Notes: generated from the letters alone by a model not told the origin. A stretch of 52,754 bases of DNA from a virus (IMGVR_UViG_3300020450_000032:1-52754), one strand, 5' to 3'; shown: positions 20,190 through 26,232, numbered from the stretch's first letter. Numbers and translations are program-made.

Positions 20190-22033
20190 TAGCTATAAAC
20201 TGGTGTTTGACCTACTCCTGATGTTCTAGATGAGGATGAAATATCATCTAAAATTGTTGTAACTGTAATATCTGCATCTGATATTGTTAAATACAGATCT
20301 CGTAAAGCAATAATGTCATTTGAGGCAGGAATCATTGATAAAGAAATGAATGGGGTTCCTCCTACAGTAGAACTTATATTAATACCATTAATATTTATTT
20401 CACCCATCATATAATCAATAGTTCCAATGTTTTGACTATAATATTTTTTCTCATTTCCCTCTACACGGTAAATTGCAATATTATTTGTTCCAAATTTTTC
20501 CAAATACCAAATATATGATTGATCTTCACCTGTTAGTTTGAATCCACTGGATATAATATCAGTATTTTGTGAAATTACGTTACCATAGCAAATTTTGTAA
20601 GATGCAAATACATTAGTAAGTGCCTCAATGTTCTTTTTCATCCTAATACGTGTAATATTAGATGTTATACCAATATCTGCATCATCAATAAGTGATACTA
20701 AATTAGAATACTTAAATTTACCGTTAAAACGTTCTAAATCTTTAGTATTACCAAAATTCTGAATAGTTGACCTTACTACGTTTGTAATATCTGGTGCTTT
20801 TCTGCGTGTGTTGTTACTATTGTAATAAACAAAGGAAGATATCTCTAAAAACAAGAAAGATGGATCTTGTATCTCAGGTATAACGCTCAAAATAGTGTAT
20901 TTCTTAATTGACTTCTGTAATTCCTTTTTAGCAGTAGTTGTAAGTGTATTTGCACCATTAGGTTTTGCCACAATATACACTTTTCCATATTGCGGAGGAC
21001 TTGCTTCTTCTCCACCGTAAACTGACAAGGATTGTAAATTAGGATACAATTCCGCAACTAAAGTTTCATAGTCCCGTACAGTTACAGCTCTTCGCTGAGA
21101 AGAATAATATCTTGGAGCTAGATATTTGATAGATGTAACATCCTCTGGATCAGCACCACCAACAGAATTGGTAGTTACGGTAATTGTAGGTTGTAAATCC
21201 GTAATTGTAGTAGAACCACTGATAATAGTACCTACAAATTCAAAAGTACTACACTCATTTCCTAATGCTTTATTAGTATTAAGGTACTCTATAGAAATTT
21301 GATCGTTATTTTGTATCTTACGTCCAAATACTCCGTCTCCAAATATAATTTCATACTGTTCACTCTTATTTTCCTGTATAAAGTATACTCTATCAGTTGC
21401 AGAGATCTCAGTAATGTCTTTTACTGCTCTATATGACAAAGGAACAGTAGTATCAAAGTGATCTACAATTACTGTGAGTAAATCTACGTCTGCATCAGCA
21501 CTTGGTATGATAAATGACTGTTTTGTAGTTGTATCTACTGTATAATTGAGTTGTAAAAGATTTCCTTGGTAAATGTCAATATCTGTAAAGGTGATACGAC
21601 GTACTCCATTACCATCAATATATGATTCTCTTGTAATATCTGATAAAACACTAAAAACAAAAGTTCCCTCTCCATTTTTACCTACAAAGGCAGTTCCTTT
21701 TTTTAAGGTAAGTGATTCTTGAGAAGGTGTTACAACAAAGTCCATTGTAATGGTTGCCTTTGCTGCTTTTGCTGACCTTGGGGTATATCCAACTAACTTA
21801 GCAAGTGATACTACATTCTCTCTTATAGAGGCACTATCAAAAAAGACCTCATTCGCCACCAGGTTGGCGTTTAAGGCACTGTAATAGGTGTTATAGGATA
21901 ATACATCCAATAACTGTGATAATACCGATCCCTCGAAGTTATAATCACTAAAAGTATCCGAAGATCTCATGAACTCCTTCAAACTTGTTTTTACCTCTTC
22001 AAAGTCGAGATTAGTTATTTGATTAAATGCCAT
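20189..22033 (-). CDS. 6: Baseplate wedge protein gp6 (J-like, 614 aa)
   Basis: The N-terminus MAFNQITNLDFEEVKTSLKE, followed by DYNFEGSVLSQLLDVLSYNT and YYSALNANLVANEVFFDSAS, is the classic gp6/baseplate-J signature, including IRENVVSLAKLVGYTPRSA. The middle has a DPEDV...IKYLAPRYYSSQRRAVT segment followed by V-RDYETLV, also conserved in gp6/J proteins. In T4, gp6 forms the ring of the baseplate inner wedges around the hub and links to gp25 and gp53. Length (614 aa) is close to T4 gp6 (660 aa). It directly follows gp25 (stop and start share a base), the usual 25-6 order of T4-like phages. High confidence. Confidence 0.95.
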   Translation of the reverse strand: MAFNQITNLDFEEVKTSLKEFMRSSDTFSDYNFEGSVLSQLLDVLSYNTYYSALNANLVANEVFFDSASIRENVVSLAKLVGYTPRSAKAAKATITMDFVVTPSQESLTLKKGTAFVGKNGEGTFVFSVLSDITRESYIDGNGVRRITFTDIDIYQGNLLQLNYTVDTTTKQSFIIPSADADVDLLTVIVDHFDTTVPLSYRAVKDITEISATDRVYFIQENKSEQYEIIFGDGVFGRKIQNNDQISIEYLNTNKALGNECSTFEFVGTIISGSTTITDLQPTITVTTNSVGGADPEDVTSIKYLAPRYYSSQRRAVTVRDYETLVAELYPNLQSLSVYGGEEASPPQYGKVYIVAKPNGANTLTTTAKKELQKSIKKYTILSVIPEIQDPSFLFLEISSFVYYNSNNTRRKAPDITNVVRSTIQNFGNTKDLERFNGKFKYSNLVSLIDDADIGITSNITRIRMKKNIEALTNVFASYKICYGNVISQNTDIISSGFKLTGEDQSYIWYLEKFGTNNIAIYRVEGNEKKYYSQNIGTIDYMMGEININGINISSTVGGTPFISLSMIPASNDIIALRDLYLTISDADITVTTILDDISSSSRTSGVGQTPVYS

Positions 22034-22425
22034 TATACTCTTTCTAGTATTAAATTAAGAGATTGTGGATCTAGTGGTATGCCTATAATCCTATAAAATA
22101 TTGTTATATCCAAAGAATTTCCATCAATATCATCAATTACGTCAACATCTAGTAATTTTATCCTTGGTTCATATGCTGTTAAGGCATCTTCTATAGCAAT
22201 TCTTATATCATCTGCTGTTGCCATGCTAAAATTCTCAAATAAAGACCCAACAACAGTGCTTCCGAAGTATGGACGAAACGCTCTATCACCCCTAGTGGTC
22301 AAAACGATGTTTTTTACTGCAAATTTGATCGCTTCAGCGTTCTTCAGCAGTGGTAAATCCGAAGTAATAGGATTTTTCTCAAAATTGGGGTTTAAATCGA
22401 CGAATTTTTTCGAGACAGTCGCCAT
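22033..22425 (-). CDS. 25: Baseplate wedge protein gp25 (130 aa)
   Basis: A 130-residue gp25-like protein. Key parts are the N-terminal DLNPNFEKNP segment, FAVKNIVLTTRGDRAFRPYFG, SLFENFSM, and the signature YEPRI followed by a DV...SLDITIFYRI strand. The E-P-R triplet is the family hallmark. gp25 sits in the inner baseplate and starts sheath polymerisation; the same fold occurs in R-type pyocins and type VI secretion. It is followed immediately by gp6. An A-rich stretch AAAGGTAAA lies before the start and can act as a ribosome site. Its likely promoter is the late box near 22594. Confidence 0.95.
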   Translation of the reverse strand: MATVSKKFVDLNPNFEKNPITSDLPLLKNAEAIKFAVKNIVLTTRGDRAFRPYFGSTVVGSLFENFSMATADDIRIAIEDALTAYEPRIKLLDVDVIDDIDGNSLDITIFYRIIGIPLDPQSLNLILERV

Positions 22426-22452
22426 TTTTTAGTTGACTTTACCTTTTATATA

Positions 22453-22569
22453 TCAAGGTTTTGGAGAATCTTCCTTTTTTTCCGTTTTTGGCGGTTGTGA
22501 AGGGTATTCACTGATCAATTTCTTGCCAGATTTGATAAATTCTTCACTTTTATCGACTCTAATTGTCAT
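22453..22569 (-). CDS. Small ORF before gp25 (38 aa)
   Basis: A 38-residue ORF, MTIRVDKSEEFIKSGKKLIS followed by a Pro/Lys-rich tail (PSQPPKTEKKEDSPKP). It fills the space between the terminator at 22611-22633 and gp25, 27 bases before the gp25 start. A late-type box TATAGATA (22594-22601) lies 25 bases before its ATG, the same distance seen for other late promoters here, which supports it as the first gene of the late operon. No clear Shine-Dalgarno and no family recognised, so it could also be untranslated leader. Confidence 0.4.
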   Translation of the reverse strand: MTIRVDKSEEFIKSGKKLISEYPSQPPKTEKKEDSPKP

Positions 22570-22593
22570 TTTTTCATTATTTTACGCTAACAC

Positions 22594-22601
22594 TATCTAT
22601 A
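22594..22601 (-). promoter_or_regulatory. Candidate late promoter for the gp25-gp6 operon
   Basis: The minus strand reads TATAGATA, one base from the late consensus, placed 25 bases before the 38-aa ORF and directly after the terminator of the preceding gene. Position matches that of the exact late boxes in this window. Confidence 0.45.
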
Positions 22602-22605
22602 AGCA

Positions 22606-22633
22606 TAAAAAAAAGGGTCAAAATGACCCTTTT
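22606..22633 (-). terminator. Intrinsic terminator after the 50-aa basic protein
   Basis: Perfect 10-bp stem AAAAGGGTCA/TGACCCTTTT with a 3-base loop, followed on the minus strand by further T residues. It separates the PAAR operon from the gp25 operon. The stem has A residues before and T residues after, so it could also work on the plus strand. Confidence 0.8.
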
Positions 22634-22669
22634 CTCAACGATAATTTTTATTTTTATAAGATTAATCCA

Positions 22670-22822
22670 TTATTTTCCTTGTCCTCGGTACTTTTTACGT
22701 TTGCCATTCCTTGATGTAGCATTATATTTTGTATTTTTACTTGTCCCTTGTCGGGTTTTCTTTTGATTCTTCTCTTCTTGTACAGAAGTTCCAAATCCAC
22801 CCATCTTAGTTCTGACTACCAT
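22670..22822 (-). CDS. Small basic conserved phage protein (50 aa)
   Basis: A 50-residue, strongly basic protein: MVVRTKMGGFGTSVQEEKNQ, then KKTRQGTSKNTKYNATSRNG and KRKKYRGQGK. The MGGFGTS opening and RQG-x-SKNTKY...RNGKRKKYRGQG pattern matches, from memory, a small protein found in many marine T4-like phages; function unknown. The second ATG (MGGFGTS, 18 bases downstream) is an alternative start. It is followed at once by a perfect intrinsic terminator and preceded by the structured gene-free segment, which would be its 5' leader. Basic charge suggests nucleic-acid or ribosome binding, an inference only. Confidence 0.65.
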   Translation of the reverse strand: MVVRTKMGGFGTSVQEEKNQKKTRQGTSKNTKYNATSRNGKRKKYRGQGK

Positions 22823-22854
22823 GTTCCGATTAAAAAAGAATATATTATGAATTA

Positions 22855-22993
22855 GGTGAGGAGGGAGGTAGGATTCCTGTGTACCTACAAAAGACGGGCA
22901 TTTCTACAGTTAGAAATACGTCTTTGCATAAGACCCGTTTGGTAAAACGATTCTGTTGTTCCCAACAGCGAGCACCACCTCTGTCTTATCACC
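22855..22993 (-). ncRNA. Candidate structured RNA or 5' leader upstream of the 50-aa gene
   Basis: A GC-richer, gene-free segment folding into several stems. Listed by plus-strand position: outer pair GGTGA (22855-22859) with TCACC (22989-22993); 7-bp ATAAGAC (22928-22934) with GTCTTAT (22983-22989); hairpin CTGTTG/CAACAG (22953-22968) which on the minus strand closes a GGAA (GNRA-type) tetraloop; hairpin CGTTT/AAACG (22936-22949); and a long stem AAAGACG...ATTTCTA with TAGAAAT...CGTCTTT (22890-22925, 14 bp, one 3/1 internal loop). A further GTAGG/CCTAC pair closes 22868-22888. It lies between two minus-strand genes. The GNRA loop favours minus-strand RNA. No known riboswitch or tRNA was recognised. 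Confidence 0.55.
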
Positions 22994-23030
22994 TTAACTA
23001 GCAAAATGCCAGTAAGTTTATTCAGTCACT

Positions 23031-23056
23031 CCCGTGTTGAGCGATCAACTCAACAA
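23031..23056 (-). terminator. Stem-loop after the 2OG oxygenase gene
   Basis: An inverted repeat TGTTGAG/CTCAACA lies 10-30 bases past the oxygenase stop. No U tract follows on the minus strand, so it is a weak terminator or an RNA end-protecting hairpin. It marks the boundary between the operon and the folded segment. Confidence 0.4.
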
Positions 23057-23066
23057 ATATAGTATA

Positions 23067-23636
23067 TCACTTACTCTCAGGTTTGTCAAGCTCTGGTAAA
23101 AACCAATTGAAATTTATCACAAAACGTTCTTTTGTATTGGTTTGAGTTACTCCTCTGTGCTTTATATTGCTTGGAAACGTCACCATACGGTTAGCAAGCG
23201 AGTTTATACACTCCCCTGTCTCAAATTCTGTGTATCCGTTGTTGCTATTTACGTAAAATATAGCAGTTTGCATATTCTTACAAGGGATTTTTTCGTCATG
23301 GTACGCAGGTTGAAACTGCCAATCCCAATGGAACTCCCCTTCGTACTTCTTACTTCCGCTATATTTCTCTAAATTTGCCTTAATTCTGTATATTCCCAAA
23401 GGTTTTGCCTTATTGAGTATTGGAAAGAGTTTTGGGAGGTGCTCTGACTTGTGTAACGTAGTACTCAAAAAGAATCCATGGTTAAATTGACCATCTCTAA
23501 GGTCATCTTCCTCTATGTCGCTGTAGCGGACTTTAAAGGGATCATAAGACCAAAAACCAGGTTGATACATCAGATCGTGTATTTCCTTCAATTCTTCTGG
23601 TTTCAGATAGTCATTAATAACTTGGAGTTTCGTCAT
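23067..23636 (-). CDS. 2-oxoglutarate/Fe(II)-dependent oxygenase (189 aa)
   Basis: Starts at ATG 23636 (MTKLQVINDYLKPEELKEIH); a longer frame upstream overlaps the 54-aa gene and is unlikely. The metal site is visible: H-x-D in GEFHWDWQFQPAYHDE (about residues 98-100), the distal His in FPSNIKHRGV (about residue 159), and the 2OG-binding Arg in TKERFVINFNWF. This is a compact double-stranded beta-helix oxygenase of the type widespread in marine T4-like phages; substrates are unknown, with proposals ranging from protein or nucleic acid hydroxylation to nitrogen-stress signalling. It overlaps the 54-aa gene by 23 bases at the end of the late-type operon that contains PAAR. Confidence 0.85.
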   Translation of the reverse strand: MTKLQVINDYLKPEELKEIHDLMYQPGFWSYDPFKVRYSDIEEDDLRDGQFNHGFFLSTTLHKSEHLPKLFPILNKAKPLGIYRIKANLEKYSGSKKYEGEFHWDWQFQPAYHDEKIPCKNMQTAIFYVNSNNGYTEFETGECINSLANRMVTFPSNIKHRGVTQTNTKERFVINFNWFLPELDKPESK

Positions 23637-23778
23637 ATTCATCAATAGGTTCATAAACAATCTGGATATCGTGCTTAAGCACATCCACTTCACCTTTTTT
23701 TAATAATTTTTCTAACTTTTCCACAGACACACAGTGTTTAACACATTCATCATCCTTATAGATGTGGAACTCTAACAT
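23614..23778 (-). CDS. Hypothetical 54-aa protein between PAAR and oxygenase
   Basis: A 54-residue protein (MLEFHIYKDDECVKHCVSVE, then KLEKLLKKGEVDVLKHDIQI) ending with an acidic tail. Its ATG follows the PAAR stop directly (TAAATG) and its stop lies 20 bases inside the oxygenase gene, so it fits exactly between two well-supported genes. Composition and helix pattern look like a real folded protein with two Cys (DECVKHC). No family recognised. Confidence 0.65.
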   Translation of the reverse strand: MLEFHIYKDDECVKHCVSVEKLEKLLKKGEVDVLKHDIQIVYEPIDEYDETPSY

Positions 23779-24066
23779 TTAACCTCCAGCAAAAACATTA
23801 CTACTACCACCTGATACTGACGTACAGGTAGGATCTCCAACTCTACCACATGCTTTGCCATTAACAAAGACGGTAGAACTACCACTACTTATAACAGTAG
23901 AGTGTGCAGGACATTTATTACCTGCAGGAAAGGTATGTACTGTATTTTTATCTCCTTGTCTACTTACTGAGATACTATTACAAAATACATTACCGCTACC
24001 AACGGCTCGTACCATACCTGAGCAATGAGATACTTCACTGTCTCCTACTCTTGTAACTGCTGGCAT
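23779..24066 (-). CDS. PAAR-repeat baseplate tip protein (95 aa)
   Basis: A 95-residue PAAR-type protein: MPAVTRVGDSEVSHCSGMVR, ...NVFCNSISVSRQGDK..H.FP.GNKCPAHSTVI.SGSSTVFVNGKACGRVGDPTCTSV..., ending GGSSNVFAGG. The V-x-R-x-GD units, paired Cys/His (C-P-A-H, the family P-x-AH motif) and GSSTVFVNG beta repeats are diagnostic. PAAR proteins (T4 gp5.4) form the sharp metal-binding cone at the tip of the central spike. The start lies within the end of the upstream 71-aa gene (22-base overlap). Confidence 0.93.
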   Translation of the reverse strand: MPAVTRVGDSEVSHCSGMVRAVGSGNVFCNSISVSRQGDKNTVHTFPAGNKCPAHSTVISSGSSTVFVNGKACGRVGDPTCTSVSGGSSNVFAGG

Positions 24067-24260
24067 TCTTCAGATCCTCCAATGTTTTCCTCTCCTTCAA
24101 CAGAGAAAGGATTATATTTTGATCTAGCGTTCCTATACATGGTCTCATGTAAGGTAACGGGTTCTTCTTTAACGTCCTCTAGTAGAGGTTTAATATCTTC
24201 TGGCATGTTTAAAAACCAAGGGTCATAGGGTAAAAAATAAGGTTTTGCGTAATGGGTCAT
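24045..24260 (-). CDS. Hypothetical late protein before PAAR (71 aa)
   Basis: Start chosen at ATG 24260, which shares a base with the stop of the upstream gene (TAATG); a longer frame would overlap that gene by 42 bases. The protein reads MTHYAKPYFLPYDPWFLNMP, then EDIKPLLEDVKEEPVTLHET and a segment with RNARSKYNPF. It ends 22 bases inside the PAAR gene. The aromatic, Pro-rich N-terminus suggests a peptide that packs on another protein. Coupled to PAAR, it could be a baseplate tip chaperone or adaptor; this is inference. Confidence 0.65.
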   Translation of the reverse strand: MTHYAKPYFLPYDPWFLNMPEDIKPLLEDVKEEPVTLHETMYRNARSKYNPFSVEGEENIGGSEECQQLQE

Positions 24261-24784
24261 TAATCGTAATACGTATCTACAAATGATCGTATTCCTTCCC
24301 ACTCATTATTTACCTGCATTGTAGCAGTTAAATTTGCAGAACTAGAATCAGTTACTACACTGATACTGAAACTTATTATAACATAGTTTCGGGTATCTTG
24401 GTCAAGTTCATAATATTCCTTTCCAGTTGGCATATTGGATACACCAACAACTGTAGAAGGAGTTTGTATCTTATTAGATGAACCTCCCTCCACATAAGTA
24501 AAGGTATCGGAAAACGGATCAATAAAAGTTCCTGTTATAGTACAAGTATTAACACCACTAGTCAAAGTTAACTGATTAGTAATATCAACAGAACTTCCTT
24601 CTATACCATCACTTGCATTATAATAAGAGTACGATACTGCAGTACATGTTGTACTAGTTATCGTTTCTCCTTCATCATCAGTAGAAGAAGTGACACTCAG
24701 GTTTACTGTATAGTTGGGTCTCTCCTGTTCTGCAAATTCATCGTCAGTGTTACCTTGTGGTGAACAACTTATACTTATAGTCAT
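24260..24784 (-). CDS. Ser/Thr-rich beta protein, probable virion protein (174 aa)
   Basis: A 174-residue protein very rich in Ser, Thr, Val and Asp: MTISISCSPQGNTDDEFAEQ, multiple short strands (NYTVNLSVTSS, VDITNQLTLTSG, VNTCTITGTFI), and a C-terminus with NYVIISFSISVV and NEWEGIRSFVDTYYD. It is predicted all-beta without signal peptide. Coupled with its neighbours by four-base ATGA overlaps, in the operon leading to PAAR. I do not recognise the family. A tail or baseplate component is the likely class. Confidence 0.65.
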   Translation of the reverse strand: MTISISCSPQGNTDDEFAEQERPNYTVNLSVTSSTDDEGETITSTTCTAVSYSYYNASDGIEGSSVDITNQLTLTSGVNTCTITGTFIDPFSDTFTYVEGGSSNKIQTPSTVVGVSNMPTGKEYYELDQDTRNYVIISFSISVVTDSSSANLTATMQVNNEWEGIRSFVDTYYD

Positions 24785-24987
24785 TTTATCTCTCTACTCA
24801 TTATCTGTTGAAGATACCAAGAGTACTTAGCATATTCTTCATGTTGTTCCTCTGTATGAGGACCATCAGGTATATCTGGTTGAAACTTTATAACATTATC
24901 TATTATTAGGGGGATGTCACCTATCCTAGTATACGTCTTTAGGTTACCATCCACTAATATTTCAAAATGACCTGTTACGTCATTCAT
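24781..24987 (-). CDS. Hypothetical late protein (68 aa)
   Basis: A 68-residue protein: MNDVTGHFEILVDGNLKTYT, RIGDIPLIIDNVIKFQPDIP, then an EQHEEYAKYSWYLQQIMSRE helix. It shows a beta half (residues 1-40) followed by a helix with aromatic positions. Start and stop both overlap neighbours as ATGA, so it belongs to a tightly coupled operon. Family not recognised. Confidence 0.65.
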   Translation of the reverse strand: MNDVTGHFEILVDGNLKTYTRIGDIPLIIDNVIKFQPDIPDGPHTEEQHEEYAKYSWYLQQIMSREIK

Positions 24988-25154
24988 GATTCTACAGTAT
25001 CTAACTCATCCTCAAAGTTGAGAAGTAAGAAATCCTCTGCTCCTTCATAATCTCTAAAGTAGTATGTTTCACCATTAGGTGCCTCTACTATAAATTTGTC
25101 GATGTATCTGTTGAACTCTATAGGTAACTTGTTTCCATCACTATCTTCATACAT
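24984..25154 (-). CDS. Hypothetical late protein, first gene of the PAAR operon (56 aa)
   Basis: Start placed at ATG 25154 (MYEDSDGNKLPIEFNRYIDK), giving 56 residues; a longer frame extends into AT-rich leader and encodes a low-complexity basic stretch, so it is less likely. The protein has a beta strand pair (FIVEAPNGETYYFRDYEG) and a helical acidic end (AEDFLLLNFEDELDTVES). Upstream lie TATATAAA (about 25175-25182) and the folded GC-rich element at 25276-25320. Function unknown. Confidence 0.6.
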   Translation of the reverse strand: MYEDSDGNKLPIEFNRYIDKFIVEAPNGETYYFRDYEGAEDFLLLNFEDELDTVES

Positions 25155-25275
25155 AATTTTTCTGTGTGAATTTTTTTTATATAGTATTTTCGGTTTCTGG
25201 CAATTTTTTCTCTGCGAAATTTTTCTCACTCGTTGGGATACTTTTGTAGGTTAGATGGTACCTATGCATTTTAAA

Positions 25276-25320
25276 CGCACGGCCCGACCCCATAAAATCG
25301 GGCGAACCCGACGAAGTGCG
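25276..25320 (-). promoter_or_regulatory. GC-rich switching hairpin element in the leader of the 56-aa gene
   Basis: A GC-rich island in an AT-rich gap. Outer arms CGCAC (25276-25280) and GTGCG (25316-25320) enclose GCCCGA (25282-25287), TCGGGC (25298-25303) and CCCGA (25307-25311). The middle arm can pair with either side, giving two exclusive hairpins, one with a TTCG loop on the minus strand. Located in the gap between the early cassette terminator and the late gene at 25154. Confidence 0.45.
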
Positions 25321-25335
25321 ATTTTGGTGCTAAAG

Positions 25336-25361
25336 AAAAAAGGGGGTGTTATTCCCCTTTT
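25336..25361 (-). terminator. Intrinsic terminator with stop codon in the loop
   Basis: The minus strand reads AAAAGGGG, a loop holding the TAA stop of the 88-aa gene, CCCCTTTT and further T residues. Strong rho-independent terminator that ends the early region before the late PAAR operon. Confidence 0.8.
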
Positions 25362-25615
25362 CCGATTTCTGCGATTAGTTCCCCCATTTCGGTTAGATTT
25401 GCTTCGCCCCAGTCGGCACCGTCAGGTGTAAAGAAAGAACCGATCATCGCCTGCATTTCGTAAAGAAATTCGTTGTAAGTTTCGCACTCCTTAGCGATTG
25501 AGTTATAGCACTGGTCGTTGTTGATCCATAGTGCTACATTCCAAGTTGTCCAATCTGACCAACCGTTATACTGTGTTGGTGTGTCTGAGAAATTGAAACT
25601 TGTTTGTGCGATCAT
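25349..25615 (-). CDS. Hypothetical early protein (88 aa)
   Basis: Start at ATG 25615 because AAGGAG lies 8-13 bases upstream. The protein begins MIAQTSFNFSDTPTQYNGWS and contains DWTTWNVALWINNDQ, a Trp-rich segment found in several small phage proteins, followed by YNEFLYEMQAMIGSFFTPDG and an acidic C-terminus. It has its own -10 box (25647-25652) and an intrinsic terminator whose loop holds the stop codon. The leader is a near copy of that of the next gene (23 of 24 bases), marking a regulatory cassette. Function unknown. Confidence 0.65.
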   Translation of the reverse strand: MIAQTSFNFSDTPTQYNGWSDWTTWNVALWINNDQCYNSIAKECETYNEFLYEMQAMIGSFFTPDGADWGEANLTEMGELIAEIGKGE

Positions 25616-25635
25616 TTGGATTTGCTCCTTTGTTT
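25612..25635 (-). repeat. Leader repeat copy 1 (SD-ATG module)
   Basis: A 24-base block that spans the Shine-Dalgarno and ATG of the 88-aa gene. It is identical at 23 of 24 positions to 25878-25901 in front of the 61-aa gene. Duplicate leader modules point to cassette exchange. Confidence 0.75.
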
Positions 25636-25646
25636 GGTATATACTT

Positions 25647-25652
25647 ATTATA
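25647..25652 (-). promoter_or_regulatory. -10 box for the 88-aa early gene
   Basis: Minus strand TGCTATAATA: an extended -10 (TG-n-TATAAT) 32 bases before the ATG, directly after the stem-loop of the preceding gene. No good -35 is seen. Confidence 0.6.
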
Positions 25653-25658
25653 GCATAA

Positions 25659-25679
25659 GGGGGGCATATGCAACCCCCC
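25659..25679 (-). terminator. G/C stem-loop after the 61-aa basic gene
   Basis: GGGGGG and CCCCCC separated by nine bases, just past the stop of the 61-aa gene and just before the next -10 box. Only two U residues follow, so termination may be partial. Confidence 0.5.
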
Positions 25680-25695
25680 AAATGTTAAGAAAGTG

Positions 25696-25881
25696 TTAAA
25701 TGCAACTCTTTCCTTTTGTTGCCCATAACGCAAGACGCATAGTAGATGCCTTGTAAACCGCTTCGGCAGATCTGCCAGTAGCACGTGCCGCTCTCTGTAG
25801 AGTTTTACGGTTTGCTTTCTCTCTTTTAACTGTTGGGACTAATACGTCTCTCGCAGTTTGGAAGATGTCTTTTTGAGTCAT
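25696..25881 (-). CDS. Small basic early protein (61 aa)
   Basis: Start at ATG 25881, preceded by AGGAG; the longer frame would place coding sequence in the promoter. The protein is rich in Arg, Lys and Ala: MTQKDIFQTARDVLVPTVKR, EKANRKTLQRAARATGRSAE, AVYKASTMRLALWATKGKSC. The central part could form two helices of a helix-turn-helix type, so DNA or RNA binding is possible, but no family was recognised. It carries its own TATAAT box (25914-25919) and is followed by a GGGGGG/CCCCCC stem-loop. Confidence 0.6.
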   Translation of the reverse strand: MTQKDIFQTARDVLVPTVKREKANRKTLQRAARATGRSAEAVYKASTMRLALWATKGKSCI

Positions 25882-25901
25882 TTGGATTTGCTCCTGTGTT
25901 T
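25878..25901 (-). repeat. Leader repeat copy 2 (SD-ATG module)
   Basis: Second copy of the 24-base SD-ATG block, in front of the 61-aa gene; one mismatch to the copy at 25612-25635. Confidence 0.75.
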
Positions 25902-25913
25902 GTTTATACTTCA

Positions 25914-25919
25914 ATTATA
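25914..25919 (-). promoter_or_regulatory. -10 box for the 61-aa early gene
   Basis: Minus strand CACTATAATTG; TATAAT 33 bases before the ATG at 25881. It lies right after a GGGGT/ACCCC stem-loop. Confidence 0.55.
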
Positions 25920-25948
25920 GTGGGTGGGGGTGCTGTATGCAACCCCTA

Positions 25949-25971
25949 GTGGACAGTTTGTTAACTGTCAC
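25949..25971 (-). repeat. Stop-codon palindrome, copy 1
   Basis: GACAGTT and AACTGTC arms separated by four bases; overlaps the stop codon of the acidic 62-aa gene. First of eight related copies in 25.9-33.7 kb. Confidence 0.75.
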
Positions 25972-26149
25972 ATCCGAGGATTTCTTCCATGTAGATTTCT
26001 GTCATTGACTTTTCAAAATCAATATCCGCTAGGATGTCTCTCTCTTCGGTTTCATATAGATCCTCTATATAAAAATCTTCGGTATCTAGATCCTGCTCTA
26101 TTTCGATTAGTTCAGATTCTAGAGGCAGTGTTTCAAGTTTTGAAGTCAT
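25961..26149 (-). CDS. Very acidic small early protein (62 aa)
   Basis: A 62-residue protein with 22 Asp/Glu and only three Lys/Arg (net about -19): MTSKLETLPLESELIEIEQD, LDTEDFYIEDLYETEERDIL, ADIDFEKSMTEIYMEEILGC. An AAGGAG site lies just before the ATG. The last residues (GCDS and stop) are encoded by the 22-nt palindrome. Size and charge resemble DNA-mimic inhibitors of host nucleases or nucleoid proteins, but no specific family is visible, so this is inference only. Confidence 0.65.
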   Translation of the reverse strand: MTSKLETLPLESELIEIEQDLDTEDFYIEDLYETEERDILADIDFEKSMTEIYMEEILGCDS

Positions 26150-26188
26150 AGTGCTCCTTGTTTGTTTGATTTAATCTTAATGCATAGG

Positions 26189-26208
26189 GGGGACTATATC
26201 AAGTCCCC
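26189..26208 (-). terminator. Stem-loop after the 42-aa gene
   Basis: Perfect 7-bp stem GGGGACT/AGTCCCC with a six-base loop, just past the palindrome that ends the 42-aa gene. No U tract, so it may stabilise mRNA ends rather than terminate. Confidence 0.5.
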
Positions 26209-26210
26209 AT

Positions 26211-26232
26211 GTGCCACTTTGTCTACTGGCAC
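26211..26232 (-). repeat. Stop-codon palindrome, copy 2
   Basis: GTGCCA and TGGCAC arms; holds the TAG stop of the 42-aa gene. Same size and end bases as the other copies. Confidence 0.65.

Noticed and set aside
22433-22766. Two plus-strand ORFs (93 and 67 aa) over the gp25 promoter region
   Set aside because: They run antisense through a terminator and two better minus-strand small ORFs, with no ribosome site or family resemblance.
22855-23000. tRNA or tmRNA
   Set aside because: The GTAGG/CCTAC arm with an AAT loop recalls a T-arm, but loop length is wrong (11), no anticodon arm fits, and the segment is too short for tmRNA.
25276-25320. Rho-independent terminator
   Set aside because: GC-rich stem but no U tract on either strand, and a proper terminator lies 16 bases away.
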